This document shows, one piece after another, positions 11,288 through 22,309 of a stretch of DNA of 64,000 nucleotides. Each line of letters begins with the position of its first letter. The stretch's first letter is position 1. A program made the translations under genes and the position numbers. The DNA comes from Isoetes taiwanensis (Eukaryota; Streptophyta; Lycopodiopsida; Isoetales; Isoetaceae): NCBI GenBank assembly GCA_021234155.1, contig JAJEKV010000018.1, positions 21,187,252 through 21,251,251 of the forward strand, given 5' to 3'. The notes below the pieces were generated by a model that was not told the origin of the DNA, made no database searches, and saw only the letters and a program-made list of their open reading frames with translations.

Positions 11288-11839
11288 ATGGCAACAAAGA
11301 AAACTCAACCTAAAGTGACCATAGACGAAGAGGAAGCAAGGAGGATGTTTGACACATCTGTGTTGCCTTCTGAGGGCATGACCTCTTCAGATGTAAGAAA
11401 GGCAGATGTGGCTGAAGATGAGATAAGCAAAATATTTGGCTGTGTAAAACTGGTGGGTACCAAGCAAATTTATAAGTCTAGTCGAATGAATCCACTATTT
11501 GTGGATCAGTTTATGAACATCTACAGAAGATGTTACCAAAGAAATGATGTTTGTGTTGGAGAGATTGGGAAGTTTTTTGCACGGGCATTCACTTTGCATG
11601 TGAGAGGACAAAAGATTAACTGGCAGTCATTTGTGGTTAAAATGAAGAAAAGTGTTACAGCTAAGGTTGAGAAAGGAGGTGAGTATGAGCCCTCATTTCC
11701 TCATACAAACATTGTTGGTTGTGTAGTGGACTATTCTGTCATCAACTCCTTGATTGCTGGCTTAGATAAGCAGAAGGATGACTTGAATGTTAGAGTTAAA
11801 AGTGCAGCCAATGAAATGAAGGAAAAAAGGAAGTTGTAG
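11288..11839 (+). CDS. Hypothetical protein, 183 codons, frame broken at the 3' end
   Basis: The ATG is preceded by AGGGATAGA. The 183-aa product is charged, with an acidic N-terminal stretch (TIDEEEARRMF), a central region with NIYRRCYQRND and FFARAFTLHV, and a Lys-rich C-terminal stretch that looks helical. I do not recognise the family. The frame ends right after an A6 run (AAGGAAAAAAGG). Removing or adding one base there opens two different extensions, one Ser/Gly-rich of about 60 codons and one short acidic one, so the true C-terminus is uncertain. It lies between two direct copies of block B, so a transposon-encoded protein, perhaps gag-like, is possible. Composition and length favour real coding or recently real coding sequence. 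Confidence 0.45.
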   Translation: MATKKTQPKVTIDEEEARRMFDTSVLPSEGMTSSDVRKADVAEDEISKIFGCVKLVGTKQIYKSSRMNPLFVDQFMNIYRRCYQRNDVCVGEIGKFFARAFTLHVRGQKINWQSFVVKMKKSVTAKVEKGGEYEPSFPHTNIVGCVVDYSVINSLIAGLDKQKDDLNVRVKSAANEMKEKRKL

Positions 11840-12560
11840 AAGAAGTGCAGGTTTACGAGGTGGATCTTTGCAAAACGACAAATTGAAGCGGCAAAGGCCG
11901 TGTGTGAGCACTCCGGTGTCATTACATTCGTCGTCAATCTTTGGTTTCCAAGGAAAAGGAACTTTTGGAGGCGACAACAGCATACAAGAGTATGGAGGAA
12001 ATTCACAAAGGGGTAATTGCTAATGACCTTTGCAATTACATAGTGCTCAATAATTATTCTTTCTGCTTCATCATTTTATTTATTTTTAAACAAAAGTAAG
12101 AAGCGGCGAACATAGACTCCAACCAAGGTGGAGAAGTTGAATGAAATAGCTTCATCTCTAAATAAGATGTCCGGATCACGCAACTCAACCTTCCATTTTG
12201 GAACATCCAACATTCTCTACCGTAGCATTTGCAAAATTACAAAGTTGTTCTTTCGTACAATATGCCTATGACCCACTTTGTGTCTCAAAGCCATTGTTGC
12301 ACATTGCATGCAGTTTTCATCAATTTATGCTTACATATGTTTCTCAAAGAGATCAACTTGTCCCTCTTGTGAGAGCCAGATGCCTCATAATTGGTTCAGG
12401 TCCATTGGACTTCCATGTAGATCTGCACTAGATTCTGCTCCCAATTAAATTATAGTGCAGTGCAGTCCATTGAATGCACTCAAGATCCATCATTAAGCAC
12501 ACATGCTGATTGGAGGAGCCTGATATAATTATGCAATCCATTGAAGATTGCACTTTGATT

Positions 12561-12998
12561 GGATACGATCAAAGCATCTTATGCATTTTGTTTGATATGC
12601 AGAAACATAAAGCAGCGCTTGTAAAGAAATCAAAACAACGTAAGAAAATGCCTGCCCACAAAAAATAAGAGAGGAGAGTAAAAAAGAGTTATATTATTGC
12701 TTACTAGCTGTTTAAATTAAAATGATTCATGAGATCAGAGCTATTATTTTGCGTACTTGAGCTGATTGAGTGGTTTATTTAGTGGATGGTTGACTTTGAG
12801 TCTATTATTTATTTATTTTTAATTAATTCTTTCTTCATTTTTTTCTCCGCCGCCACTTTTGGTGGTTTCTCCACGAGACAGCTGCTTTTTCAATGAAAAC
12901 CTTATCCATTGTAACGATCTTGGCCACTTGATGGGTCAGTATACGTACTCATGTGCGTATATGCATGCTTGACATGCATGCAAGGTAGAACATGCATG
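12561..12998. repeat. Dispersed repeat block B, 3' part (B3)
   Basis: Matches 9537-10003 from GGATACGATCAAAGC to GTAGAACATGCATG, with small deletions such as loss of TTTTGTAAAGAGGTCG-like sequence. It is in the same orientation as B1. Confidence 0.85.
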
Positions 12999-13003
12999 CA
13001 AGA

Positions 13004-14405
13004 TGGAACATGCATGCAGCATGGAGAGCATATAAACAAGAGTTTTTTGGAGATTGGAGACGTAAAGGTTTTTCCAAGAGTTTGCAAAGCAAGAAAGTAG
13101 AGGAGACACTGAGGAGGCAAAACCTTGGAGATCACGTCATGGACTGCATCAATCATCTTTTTCTTTCAGGTGGGGTTTGGTTTCAATAGATTGGATTCCA
13201 TGATAGGCTGCCAGGAATGAATTCGATTTGCACATGTTGCTATGCTACTGTTAAATTTGTGGGCTGATAAGAAATTATGTGGATAAGATTGCTATGAGAA
13301 GGTCTAGAGTAAGCCAAAAGTAACCATGATGAATCTCACTGCTAAGCATGGGCTGCAACAACGACTTTTTCCTGCAATAGAGTCGTCACAGAAGGAGCTA
13401 GAACTTCTGGAAGCATTCTAATATGACCTGGAACAGGCCGATTTGGCATGCTAATGGGCCAAAATGAAGGAGTCAAGGCAGATTTAATTGAATTGGGGGT
13501 CGGATTAGCCTTTCAAAATACTCGAAGGTGACCCAACTGCCTCAAATCTGATCCAAATCTAGTAGAAAGAGGTGGGAACTGACTGAGAAAGGTCAATTTG
13601 GGGATCAGAAGCTCGAATCTGCTTTTGGAGGTTCAAATCCAGTAGGTTGTGCCATGAAAGGGATCTGCACAGGTCCAGATTTCAGATCAGAAATAGGTTC
13701 CCGTTGGTTTCTTGTTCTGTGTTGTTAATTAATTTGTTGAATGTTAGTATTTTATTGGTTGCATATTAAAGAAATATTACTAAATAGAATAGAATAGAAT
13801 AGTTTTTTTAACGTCCACGGAGACCAATAGGTCATGGGAGAAAAATATTGAATACAATAAGATAAAAGGGGAAACATGAGGTGGACATGCTTGAATTGTG
13901 CTGGGATTGAGCAGAGAGCATTCACAAGATAAGTCCAGGTGCAGTTGCAGGAGATTGGGGAAATATAAAGTAAAAAAATATGTAGAAACTTGTTGTTTGA
14001 AATTAACGTATTAATAATTTGAATATTAGATAATTATATGGGCTTGCTCCTTGAGATCGGGCTAGCCTAAGAAGCAGTTGAAGATGATACAAGCAGTTGC
14101 GGTCATAAGACCTTACGGATTTTTAAGCTGGAAAGATGTAATTGGAGGTTCCACTTTGTATGTGTGAAATAATTGATTAGCTATGGAAATTTAATATTAA
14201 AACTTTAAACCCATAGCTAAGGGTCTTAAATAAATAATGTTGGAAAGTTAGTTCTGCATCGATTTTGTAGCAGTTATTTGAGCACGCTGCATCGACAAGT
14301 GGGTTGCTATTGAGATTTCGTCACTAAAACTGCTACTCCCATATGGGCAAGTTGTATGGGCAACCTCGGCAAGGGTATGGTTTAGACACCTGTTTAGGCG
14401 TTGTT
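13004..14405. other. Intergenic, no recognised gene
   Basis: CATGCATGCA phrases occur at 12961-13020. A short open frame at 12992-13189 (FSKSLQSKKVEETLRRQN) has no family match. A GGTTCAAATCC motif at about 13629 is an isolated B-box-like hit without a tRNA fold. A short AGAAT pentamer repeat lies near 13785-13803. Confidence 0.4.
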
Positions 14406-15151
14406 TCCTGGCGCTGGCGCTGGCCATCTTCGCCCCTGGCGCTGGCGCTGAGGGTTATAGATGCACGTAGGTTTATGTGCGCTCTATTTTGTATGGGACT
14501 TGTAGCACATAGATATGCTTTGTCGCAGTTGCACGTCATTGTTCTTTTTAGTTTATTCTTAAAAAATACTTGCTTTTTTTTTTACGAAACGAGTTCCTCT
14601 AGGGTTTTACAGAAGAATTTACTCATACAATTTCCTCTAGAAGTTGGGCCTAAGAAGGCAAAAGCACAAACCATATTGAATACATACTCAGCAGATACAT
14701 GACTGCTCTACAAGGCATGTACGAAACTATATCTATTCTTAGTTTAGCAAAATGAAAATCGCCATAATGCTAGTTTCATGCCATATCCAGATGATCTATT
14801 TCTAAATGATTGGTAGAATAGGATTTTTCTTTTCCTGGTCTGATGCTTTTTTTTAAAGTGGTTGTTAAGCTGTGATGAAAAAGTCTGGATGTATTTTTTG
14901 GATACGATCAAAGCATCTTATGCATTTTGTTTGATATGCAGAAACATAAAGGAAGGAAGGAAGGAAGGAAGGTACTTTAAAGCAGCGCTTGTAAAGAAAT
15001 CAAAACAACGTAAGAAAATGCCTGCCCACAAAAAATACGAGAGGAGAGTAAAAAAGGGTTATATTATTGCTTACTAGCTGTTTAAATTAAAATGATTCAT
15101 GAGATCAGAGCTATTATTTTGCGTATTTGAGCTGATTGAGTGGTTTATTTA
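14406..15151. repeat. Dispersed repeat block B, 5' part (B2)
   Basis: Matches 9046-9766 from the CTGGCGCTGG tract to GAGTGGTTTATTTA, then diverges abruptly. It carries a (GGAA)n insertion at 14951-14972 that is absent from the other copies. Confidence 0.88.
14951..14972. repeat. (GGAA)n microsatellite
   Basis: Five and a half GGAA units inside block B2, a private insertion relative to B1 and B3. Confidence 0.9.
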
Positions 15152-16819
15152 TATAGAACGAAACAACAAGAAATGGACTGTGTGATTTTAAAAAAGGTGT
15201 TGTGAAGAAGCAGTGGCTCTGAGGTGCTCAACTTATGGAGCTCCTAGTGATCTACACTAAAGTCTTCTGGTAAACCCAAAGCTTGCTTGTATGTTAATCA
15301 TTTTCCCCGTTGATATTTTTACAGGCCGTTAACTGCTCTATTTTGATTGATTGCAAGAAGCTATCTAGGATCAGCCTACGACAAAAGGACGCTTGTACAG
15401 CAAGACCAGAAACTCTCAACTAAATGCTTTGAATCTGTTATAACATGAGCTTTAAGCCATTTCAATCTGCTTTCTGGAATACATGTTTTATTTGATCTTA
15501 GTAAGCACCAAGGTCTTTTGGATGTCGGCTGCAAAATTTCATGTATTTAGGTGAAGAATCCTTACTTTTTTTGTTTGTTAATAAAATTGTGAAATTTCTA
15601 ATACATTTTGCCATGTTTCAGGTTTTGCAGATGTCAAATCCAACAAGAGCATTAAATCTTGCTTTATTTTGCAAGTTATTTACAAAACTGCAGGTTTCTT
15701 TTGGTTCGGATGTGTTATGACATGATGCAAAAGATGCATTTTTACTTCTACTAGATATGCCAGCATAAGTCCACATAATGTTTGGTTGTATGCTTATCTT
15801 GCATTTTGAGAGATATACTGGTTGTATGCCTGTCTCTTCATAGATTACCACCCGAGCAGCCTCTAATCATTATTCTTGTATTTGTATGTTAGTAAAAATT
15901 ATTTGCCTGAATGGACTTGTTTGGGTTCGATTTCCAAAAGGCTTTTTAAAAAATAGAATTGCCTTGGTTGAACGAAAAAGCATCCCTCTTTCTCAAATCA
16001 AAATAACACAAAAACAACATATATACTAAAATCTTACATTTGAAAACCATCCTTAAGAAAGCCACAAAGGTTTCTATTTGTGAAAACTACACTCGAAAAC
16101 CAAAAACAACATATTGAATCAAATTTTTACCTTTGAAAACTACACTTAAAAAAACCACACAGATATTCTATCAATGAAAACTACACGTGGATTGGTGCAT
16201 CTGAAAGCCCTCTTCAAGAGCTTTCTTTTCATATGCGTTGGCACTGCAGTCTCCTCAGGAATCCTCAAAAACAATTGATGGCTACTTTGGTGCGCAGTGG
16301 ATGGGCAATTGGTGCGGGGAGATGGGCAGGCAACCTACCCTACTTTCAAGGCTCGTAACTTCTTCTCAGGAACTCCAAATCTGATTTTTTTTTCCAGCGA
16401 TAGATAGGTGAGTTCGTCCTCTAACGAATGATGTCTCATTTGTCCAAAACTGATGCAGGAATCTAGAGTTTCGAAAGTTCTAAGACTAACTGCGGCATAT
16501 GTGGGCACCCTCCCCTACGGTTCAAAAAAGCTGTCTACTCGAAAAGAAATGTCACCTTCGCTTGCTGCTACTCGAAAAGAAATGCACAACGAAAAAGGTG
16601 CTCAAATCCCCCTGAAAATCCCGCACTGAGAAACTCGGGGACTCGAGACGAGAGCAATAGGTTGTTTTTTTTTGCAACGGGGAAATTTTGAACAAAAAGT
16701 ATATCCTACGAGGGAAAATTAGTAGAAACAGGGCATTTTTCAAAAACAAGATGCTAACGCATCAAGGGGTTGCCCGTTGGATAATTATGCAAGTGGCACT
16801 ATATAGGCGACAATAAGGC
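15152..16819. other. Intergenic, no gene seen
   Basis: AT-rich. 15960-16190 holds degenerate AAAACTACAC-like repeats akin to 490-720. The phrase AAAAAGCTGTCTACTC near 16526 also occurs near 8060, upstream of the LRR gene. No convincing coding segment. Confidence 0.4.
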
Positions 16820-16970
16820 ATTATGAAAGGCCACGGTAGTACATTCCTAGGAAACAAGGCAGCAGAGCATGTTTTTGATATGGTCCCTAGCAAATCATCA
16901 GTCTATATAGAACTATCAAACATATATGCTGCAGATGGAAGCTGGGATTAAAATGGAGAGGCAAGGAAAA
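16820..16970 (+). pseudogene. PPR protein remnant (E-motif region)
   Basis: A frame from about 16820 reads HGSTFLGNKAAEHVFDM then YIELSNIYAADGSWD. This is the sequence typical of the last PPR-like repeat and E motif of plant organellar RNA-editing PPR proteins, where the family has HGN..LGEKAAEHLFELEP..YVLLSNIYAA.GRWDDV. A TAA stop follows directly after GSWD, and no start or upstream PPR array is present. A DYW-like piece about 800 bp downstream on the same strand is probably from the same dead gene. Confidence 0.7.
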
Positions 16971-17154
16971 TTAACACAACTCATTAAATGCTGTGGCGTT
17001 TGCATAGTCATTTTGTTTTTGCTTAGCTTTGCATCCCTTCCATATGCCTTGTTTGCTCAGTACAAGTTCATAAGAAAGAATGACCTTTGTCTTACATGCT
17101 TTAAAAAAATGAATGCACTTATTGTATCTTAGAATTATAGCCCAGGAGTAATTG

Positions 17155-17641
17155 TTAGACTGGAGGCAATGGGGTCGTTCTTGCTTCATTATTTCCATAT
17201 TCACTACCCTTGATGTCAAGAATTGGAGTTCAAGAAGAGGAAGAAGATCGTCACCCTTCTGCAAATGTGGAGGAGATTGGGTGCTTGCTGGGTTATGTCA
17301 GGTATCTAAGGCTATCCAACTTTATCCTGAATCATGCAAAGGAAGACATTATGCAGATCATACTAGAGAAAGCACGATCTAGAGATATTGATGAGCATAT
17401 ATTCTTCAAGCTTGCAAAAAGGTCTATGCTGAATAAACAGTACAATATGAGAAGGCGTTTGTGTATGGTACATTTACATGAACTGTACCTGGTTAAACCG
17501 TCCAGTTGTGCAATTTTGGACATCATCTTATCCATTCAATCAATATCTTGGTTGGATAGCACACTTGTTCTCCATTTTTATATTACTACCCTGTTGCTTA
17601 GGAACAGATTTGCCCAGCCATTCAAAATATGCACTCTCTAG
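17155..17641 (+). other. Unassigned open frame between the PPR remnants
   Basis: The frame 17210-17641 encodes about 143 aa, including DRHPSANVEEIGCLLG and DEHIFFKLAKRSML. The first phrase loosely resembles the SHP..EEI...L stretch that joins E and DYW domains, but the rest does not fit. It may be inserted or diverged sequence of the PPR remnant. Low confidence. Confidence 0.25.
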
Positions 17642-17738
17642 AGTTTCAAAAAAGGACTTTTTCAATGCCTGACTCTTGGTGATTGTTGCTCCTTGTGCTT
17701 CCAGGAAACCAGATATTGCAAAAGACATGACCTCTCCA

Positions 17739-17935
17739 CATGAACCAGAAAAATAACGTGGATCCATGTGTCACACATTGCAAGCGTCAAAAACATTGCC
17801 GAACTTTCGGGAAGAAACACCATTGAGCCCATTAATGTCTATCACATAGCTTTAGATCTAGACTCATCTGCCGCTAAAACAGAGCCTGACGCCATAGCCA
17901 TTTTAATCCAAGTTATCTACAAATACAAGCAATGA
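17739..17935 (+). pseudogene. DYW-domain remnant of a PPR gene
   Basis: The frame reads SVKNIAELSGRNTIEPINVY and runs on to a TGA at 17933-17935. This matches the C-terminal DYW deaminase consensus (CHTA.K.IAELSGR.IIVRD.NR.HHF). The CxDCHTA part lies one frame over at about 17758-17785 (CVTHC), so a frameshift has occurred. The HHF and terminal DYW tripeptide are not recognisable, so cytidine deaminase activity is not expected. Together with 16820-16970 this marks a decayed PPR-DYW gene. Confidence 0.5.
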
Positions 17936-18767
17936 AGCAGATAAGCTTGCCTTTACGGGCAACCCAACTAAAACGAAGGTCGCATCCCCACCTTCTGCTA
18001 GCTCCTATGAAATCCACACCGTTTAATCGTCCTCATGTGTCCCCCAAATCCCAAAACTTTGCAGCCATAGACAATGAATATGCCACAAAATTATCAAATC
18101 TTGACCCTCTATCCGTCCCTCCCCACACTCCCCAAGGATTGCCCTAAGGACAATCCATCCTATTACATCCCATATATGGATGCCAATTTAGAATTTTCTT
18201 CCCAACTGGCTAGTGGATTTGGTCTATCTTATCACGAAGAAGAGGAGAGGAACATATATACATGACATGTCATGAATCTATCAATTTAAATGCTTACCAT
18301 GAAGACAAACAAAAGTTTACCGTATCTTACAAAATATACTTAGGCATCTAAGGGACACAGTTATACAACCAATTAAAGGTTTGGTTGACCTAGCATGTAT
18401 TCATCCGTTGTTGAAGATGGACAATCATGACATCATATTTATAACTCCACATTTTAGGAGGTCCATAAATATTAGTTGTCGGTCCTTGTTAGCAAAAATG
18501 CTTTGAGTACATTCTGCAATCAATTATCTCGTACCCCGTGCATGTGGAATAATTTTCCTCCATAAGGCACATGGCTACACCAATTGCCAACGGCCAAATA
18601 AAGGAACATCCTTGAACCAAAACATATTTTCTCTTGAAGAATATTATTGTTATTTGTTATGCATTACTTGTCATATCCTGGAATTTTTGCTGTAACTTGT
18701 GGTTGAGGCATTATAACTTGCCCATGTTTCATGTATGTACATACCTATGATTTGAAAATATTTTACA

Positions 18768-19809
18768 TTATTGCTTCCCAACATGAATACCACACTCTAT
18801 TTTGGATGAGCCATCTTTATTTGTCAAGCCCTGCAGCAAGAAATCAAATGAACCATGTGAACTATGTAAGATTTAATGAAAAGAGAATGTGATCTTTTAG
18901 TATATGGCAAGATAACGGAATTTGAACAGAGTCTTTGAGCGCAAACTTTTTACACTTTTCCAGGAGCTTACAAAAAATAAGGAATAAAGCATTCCAAATA
19001 CTAGTGAACTTGCCTGAAAACGACCTGACCGTTCACCACCATACTCAAACCACTTTTCTTTTGGAACAGGCAGTGTACTTTGTACATCACCAATACTAGG
19101 ATAACCCTGATCATGAAGTGGATGATATGGTATTCCATGTCTCAGAAGGTAATTCCAGCAACCCCTGCATTAACCAACATGAACACCACCACTGGGGTAT
19201 AAATTTACTTTCCAGCCTGGTCTACAGAAATTACCTAAACTCCCAATATGCAAGAGGCTGAACCTTCACCATCTTGCCATCCTCAAATATCTGCATGTTT
19301 TACGCCAAGAAGTCCAGCCAGCATATGAACACGCAGACTAGAATTCTCAACATAACTGAGAAATAGAAATACCTTAAGGTGTGCCCGTTCAGCAGCATGA
19401 TCTCGCCGACGACCATTAATCATGATATCCGTCTGCACAGAATACGGTCCTTTCAGTTATAAGCATAAAACTAACAATATACCGTTGGGAAAACTTCCAT
19501 AACAGCTTTGTCACCTTAACGGTGGATGATGCCCGGTTGAATGGTTCCACCTTACATAATCTATCATACTCATCAATATCCTACACAAAGGTGGACATGA
19601 CTGTTAACCATATAAAACACTTGCATTTCATCACCCTGAAACGCATTCGAAGGTTATTAATAAGATAAAAGTACACGAAGAAACCATCTACAAGCTTCAA
19701 GGACTAGACTCACTCGGAGGAAAAGATCAGACCCATGGACTTCAACATATTCTTCTTTGGTTGAAAAACCAACAGGCTTGAAGATGTGTGCTTTGAAACT
19801 GTACCTCTC
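18768..19809 (-). CDS. PAPS/APS reductase without iron-sulfur cluster residues, 3' exons only
   Basis: Six exons join in frame: 19809-19714, 19580-19515, 19432-19373, 19290-19235, 19164-19014 and 18830-18768, ending in TAA. They encode the C-terminal ~160 aa of a sulfonucleotide reductase, which reduces activated sulfate to sulfite in sulfur assimilation, normally in plastids. Seen motifs: GSDLFLR, DEYDRLCKVEPFNRA, TDIMINGRRRDH, PLHDQGYPSIGD and the catalytic ECGIH near the C-terminus. The CC...CEPC cysteines that bind a 4Fe-4S cluster in ordinary plant APS reductases are replaced by LCKVEP and SIGDVQST. That is the pattern of bacterial PAPS reductase and of the APR-B type known from moss and lycophytes. 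Five introns are short. The last has a GC donor (CAG|GCAAGT). The N-terminal half with the nucleotide-binding loop is not visible upstream, so the gene is truncated or has a very long intron. Confidence 0.8.
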
Positions 19810-20177
19810 CTGCATTAAAATTTAATTAGACAACAAAACATCTGAGCTTCTATGTACTTTTTCTTTTTTCTCAGTATTTAAACCAAGCTCAGCAAATGTT
19901 AAAACTATGTCCCTAGCCCACTGCGACCATTATCAGGATGGATTCAAGTACAAGCATGCCCGAATATAAAAGCATGAGGAATCAGCTTATTAGTCTTTCA
20001 AAGCAAGATATGATTGCGGTATAAGCTGCAACTAAGATACAAAAATTACATAGTCTGTGAACCGTCCAGATCTTGTTTAATCACCTTCCTCTTAACATGT
20101 TTGCTGATATAGATTCTTGAACAGTCAAAATATGGAAGTAAACACTGCTCCCATGCCATAAAGTATGTTCCTATTAA

Positions 20178-20411
20178 AAACTCATCAAAAACTATATTAG
20201 CGCCAAGATTAGTGAAGGCAAAAGAGTAGGGCCTAGAAATGGGAAGATTAAAGACCTATTTGCCCAGTTCAACCTCAAGGGCACTGATGTTCTGTGGAAT
20301 TTCACAGGCCATTTGGGCATGGCTGTGCTTAAATTTGATGGTAGCATGCAAGGATATGAAGATGCAGAGGCATTCGAGAGAAGTTTTTTAAGCAAAGGAC
20401 ATAGAAATTAA
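20178..20411 (+). pseudogene. XS-domain fragment (SGS3/FDM-like RNA-binding domain)
   Basis: A 77-codon frame without ATG contains GKRVGPRNGKIKDLFAQF, VLWNFTGHLGMAVLKFDGS and GYEDAEAFERSF. These fit the plant XS domain, which has G.W.G..N..L...F and LWN..GH.GIAVV.F...W.G...A.AFE..F. XS proteins act in RNA silencing and RNA-directed DNA methylation. Stops bracket the fragment, and no zinc-finger XS or coiled-coil XH parts are seen. It sits on the opposite strand just upstream of the reductase exons, possibly within an intron of that gene. Probably a gene relic. Confidence 0.55.
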
Positions 20412-20954
20412 AGGGAATGATTACTAGAAACATTCATAAATAAAAGGGGTATATCCTAATGGGGAAAATTAGTAGAATTAGAGGATTGTAAATGCACGTT
20501 GCAGTATTTTAAGAAAGGGGGATTAGATTAAAAGAGAACTTGCAAATAAATTGGGGTATTTTTTATTTAGAGAATGGAACTCGTTCAAAAAGGGAATTAC
20601 CATATAAGAGCTAAATTTTCAAGAAAACATAGAATTACAATAAATACCAGCAAAATGGTATTTTCAAATTTTACGATACCGAAATATTTACTTTGTTTTC
20701 CCTTCATTTCAATTCATTTTTGTGTTGTGGCGATAGCGGAGGTCGAATCCCTTGGCCATGGCAGTTTGGAGTTTCTACTAAGGCAGGAGTTCGGCTTTAG
20801 GTTTACAGTGCAAACGCTGATGTTCTTGAGGCATTTTGCTTGATTCTTCCTCGTTCTTCATGATTCCTTACATGTTCTTTATTTGTTTGCAGGGGTTTCT
20901 GCCGATGTTTTCTTTTTCTTCTTGTTGATATACGGCTATGGAGCAGGATCTCCA

Positions 20955-22309
20955 TTTAACATGTGTCCTGTTGTATATGAGCCCAAGTAAGGGAAATAAT
21001 TTAAGCTTGATTAAAAACCCGACGGACAAACATAAAACACAAATTGCATAATCTTGAGAATATGCCAAAGGAAGCCTACGACCACATGTGAGGACATATA
21101 ATAGATGAGTTGTCTACAATTTTGGCTTGAAACTTGCAAGATGTAATAGTTCATTCATATCACGTCAAACAAAGTAGATCAGCGTTCTTAAAATATCTTG
21201 AGCCATTTTGATCAAGAATGAAAAATGGCCTTGCAGAAACCCGTAGAATCCGGTTTATCTTTGCTTAACATTGGAGAACAGAATGGGATCAGCCATTCTT
21301 GCTGCCCCGATGACCTGCAGAATCAGGTCGTGCCTCAACGGCATTCTCTAATTCTGCAGGTCATGGGGGAAGCAAGAATGGCTTTCCCCACTCCATTATC
21401 CATTACATCACTAAATTACTTGAGACTAGTTTCTTTTAATTCTTGCTTATTGAATGCTTCATGATACAATTGCAGTATGAATGCAAATAACATGCCATTC
21501 ATATGACCATTTAAATATTTTTGGGTGTTAGATACGCGAGGCTTATATTCCTATTTTAAAAGGCTCCTAGCTTCACCAAATTGTAGGAGGATACCCAACA
21601 ATCTTAACATATATTAAACGATTTTTAGATAGAATTCATTTAGTACAAAGTTGTGTACATACAGTAGTGCAATGAATCAATTGAATGAGTGCGGCCTCAT
21701 CCACCTTGTGGCAGACCATTCCTCTCCTTTGCAACTTTTATGAATACTTTGCGGATCTTGTGTCCCATCATGTTTCTGTAAGTTCTAATTTAGCATGCAA
21801 ACCATAATATATTAAGTCAATGACATGAAATTGAGCATCCATGCTCCAAAACAAAACTGTATTACCTTTTCTAGGGTTTACACATATTTTGCATTATAAA
21901 AGCATTAAAACGTTTTCGTTTTTAAAAACCTTACCATATGCTGGATGAAAACTTCATGTTCAAGTTGCTAGTAACCTTAATTGAACATCACAAAATTTCC
22001 AAACTAATAAATGCAGACCCGATGAAGGCTTGTGCCATAGGTTTTTTGTCCAATTTGCTACAGAATCTCCAGTCAACTAGAATAAAGAAAATAGCAAGTA
22101 GTAAGTCATATGACTGAAAAGAGGTATTTTTTAACTAGTTAAGGGAAATGGTTAAGTGACTAGTTAAAAAATTGGGGGAAGTTGTATATGCAGTAGAAAG
22201 TTCTACTTACCATTGTTAAAGTAAACCAGGGTGGACAGAACAAACGCATGTATTCACTTTTTCAGCCCTGAAATCAATGACCAAATCATCATATTATAGG
22301 AAGTTGAAA
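20955..22309. repeat. Duplicated block A, copy 1
   Basis: Matches 23662-25310 at high identity from TTTAACATGTGTCCTG to ATAGGAAGTTGAAA. It lacks the insertion and two small internal duplications found in copy 2. It contains the hairpin at 21291-21383. No protein family is seen in the block. Confidence 0.95.
21291..21383. ncRNA. MicroRNA-like hairpin, copy 1 (candidate)
   Basis: A 33-nt 5' arm (21291-21323) pairs with 21351-21383 at 31 of 33 positions (mismatches at 21304 and 21309), closing a 27-nt loop. Pairing continues loosely outward through GAATGG / CCATT. Size and near-perfect arms fit a plant MIRNA foldback or a small inverted-repeat siRNA locus. No known microRNA family sequence is recognised. 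Either strand could be transcribed. Confidence 0.5.

Noticed and set aside
13625-13645. GGTTCAAATCC B-box-like motif
   Set aside because: No A box at tRNA spacing and no foldable acceptor or T stem.
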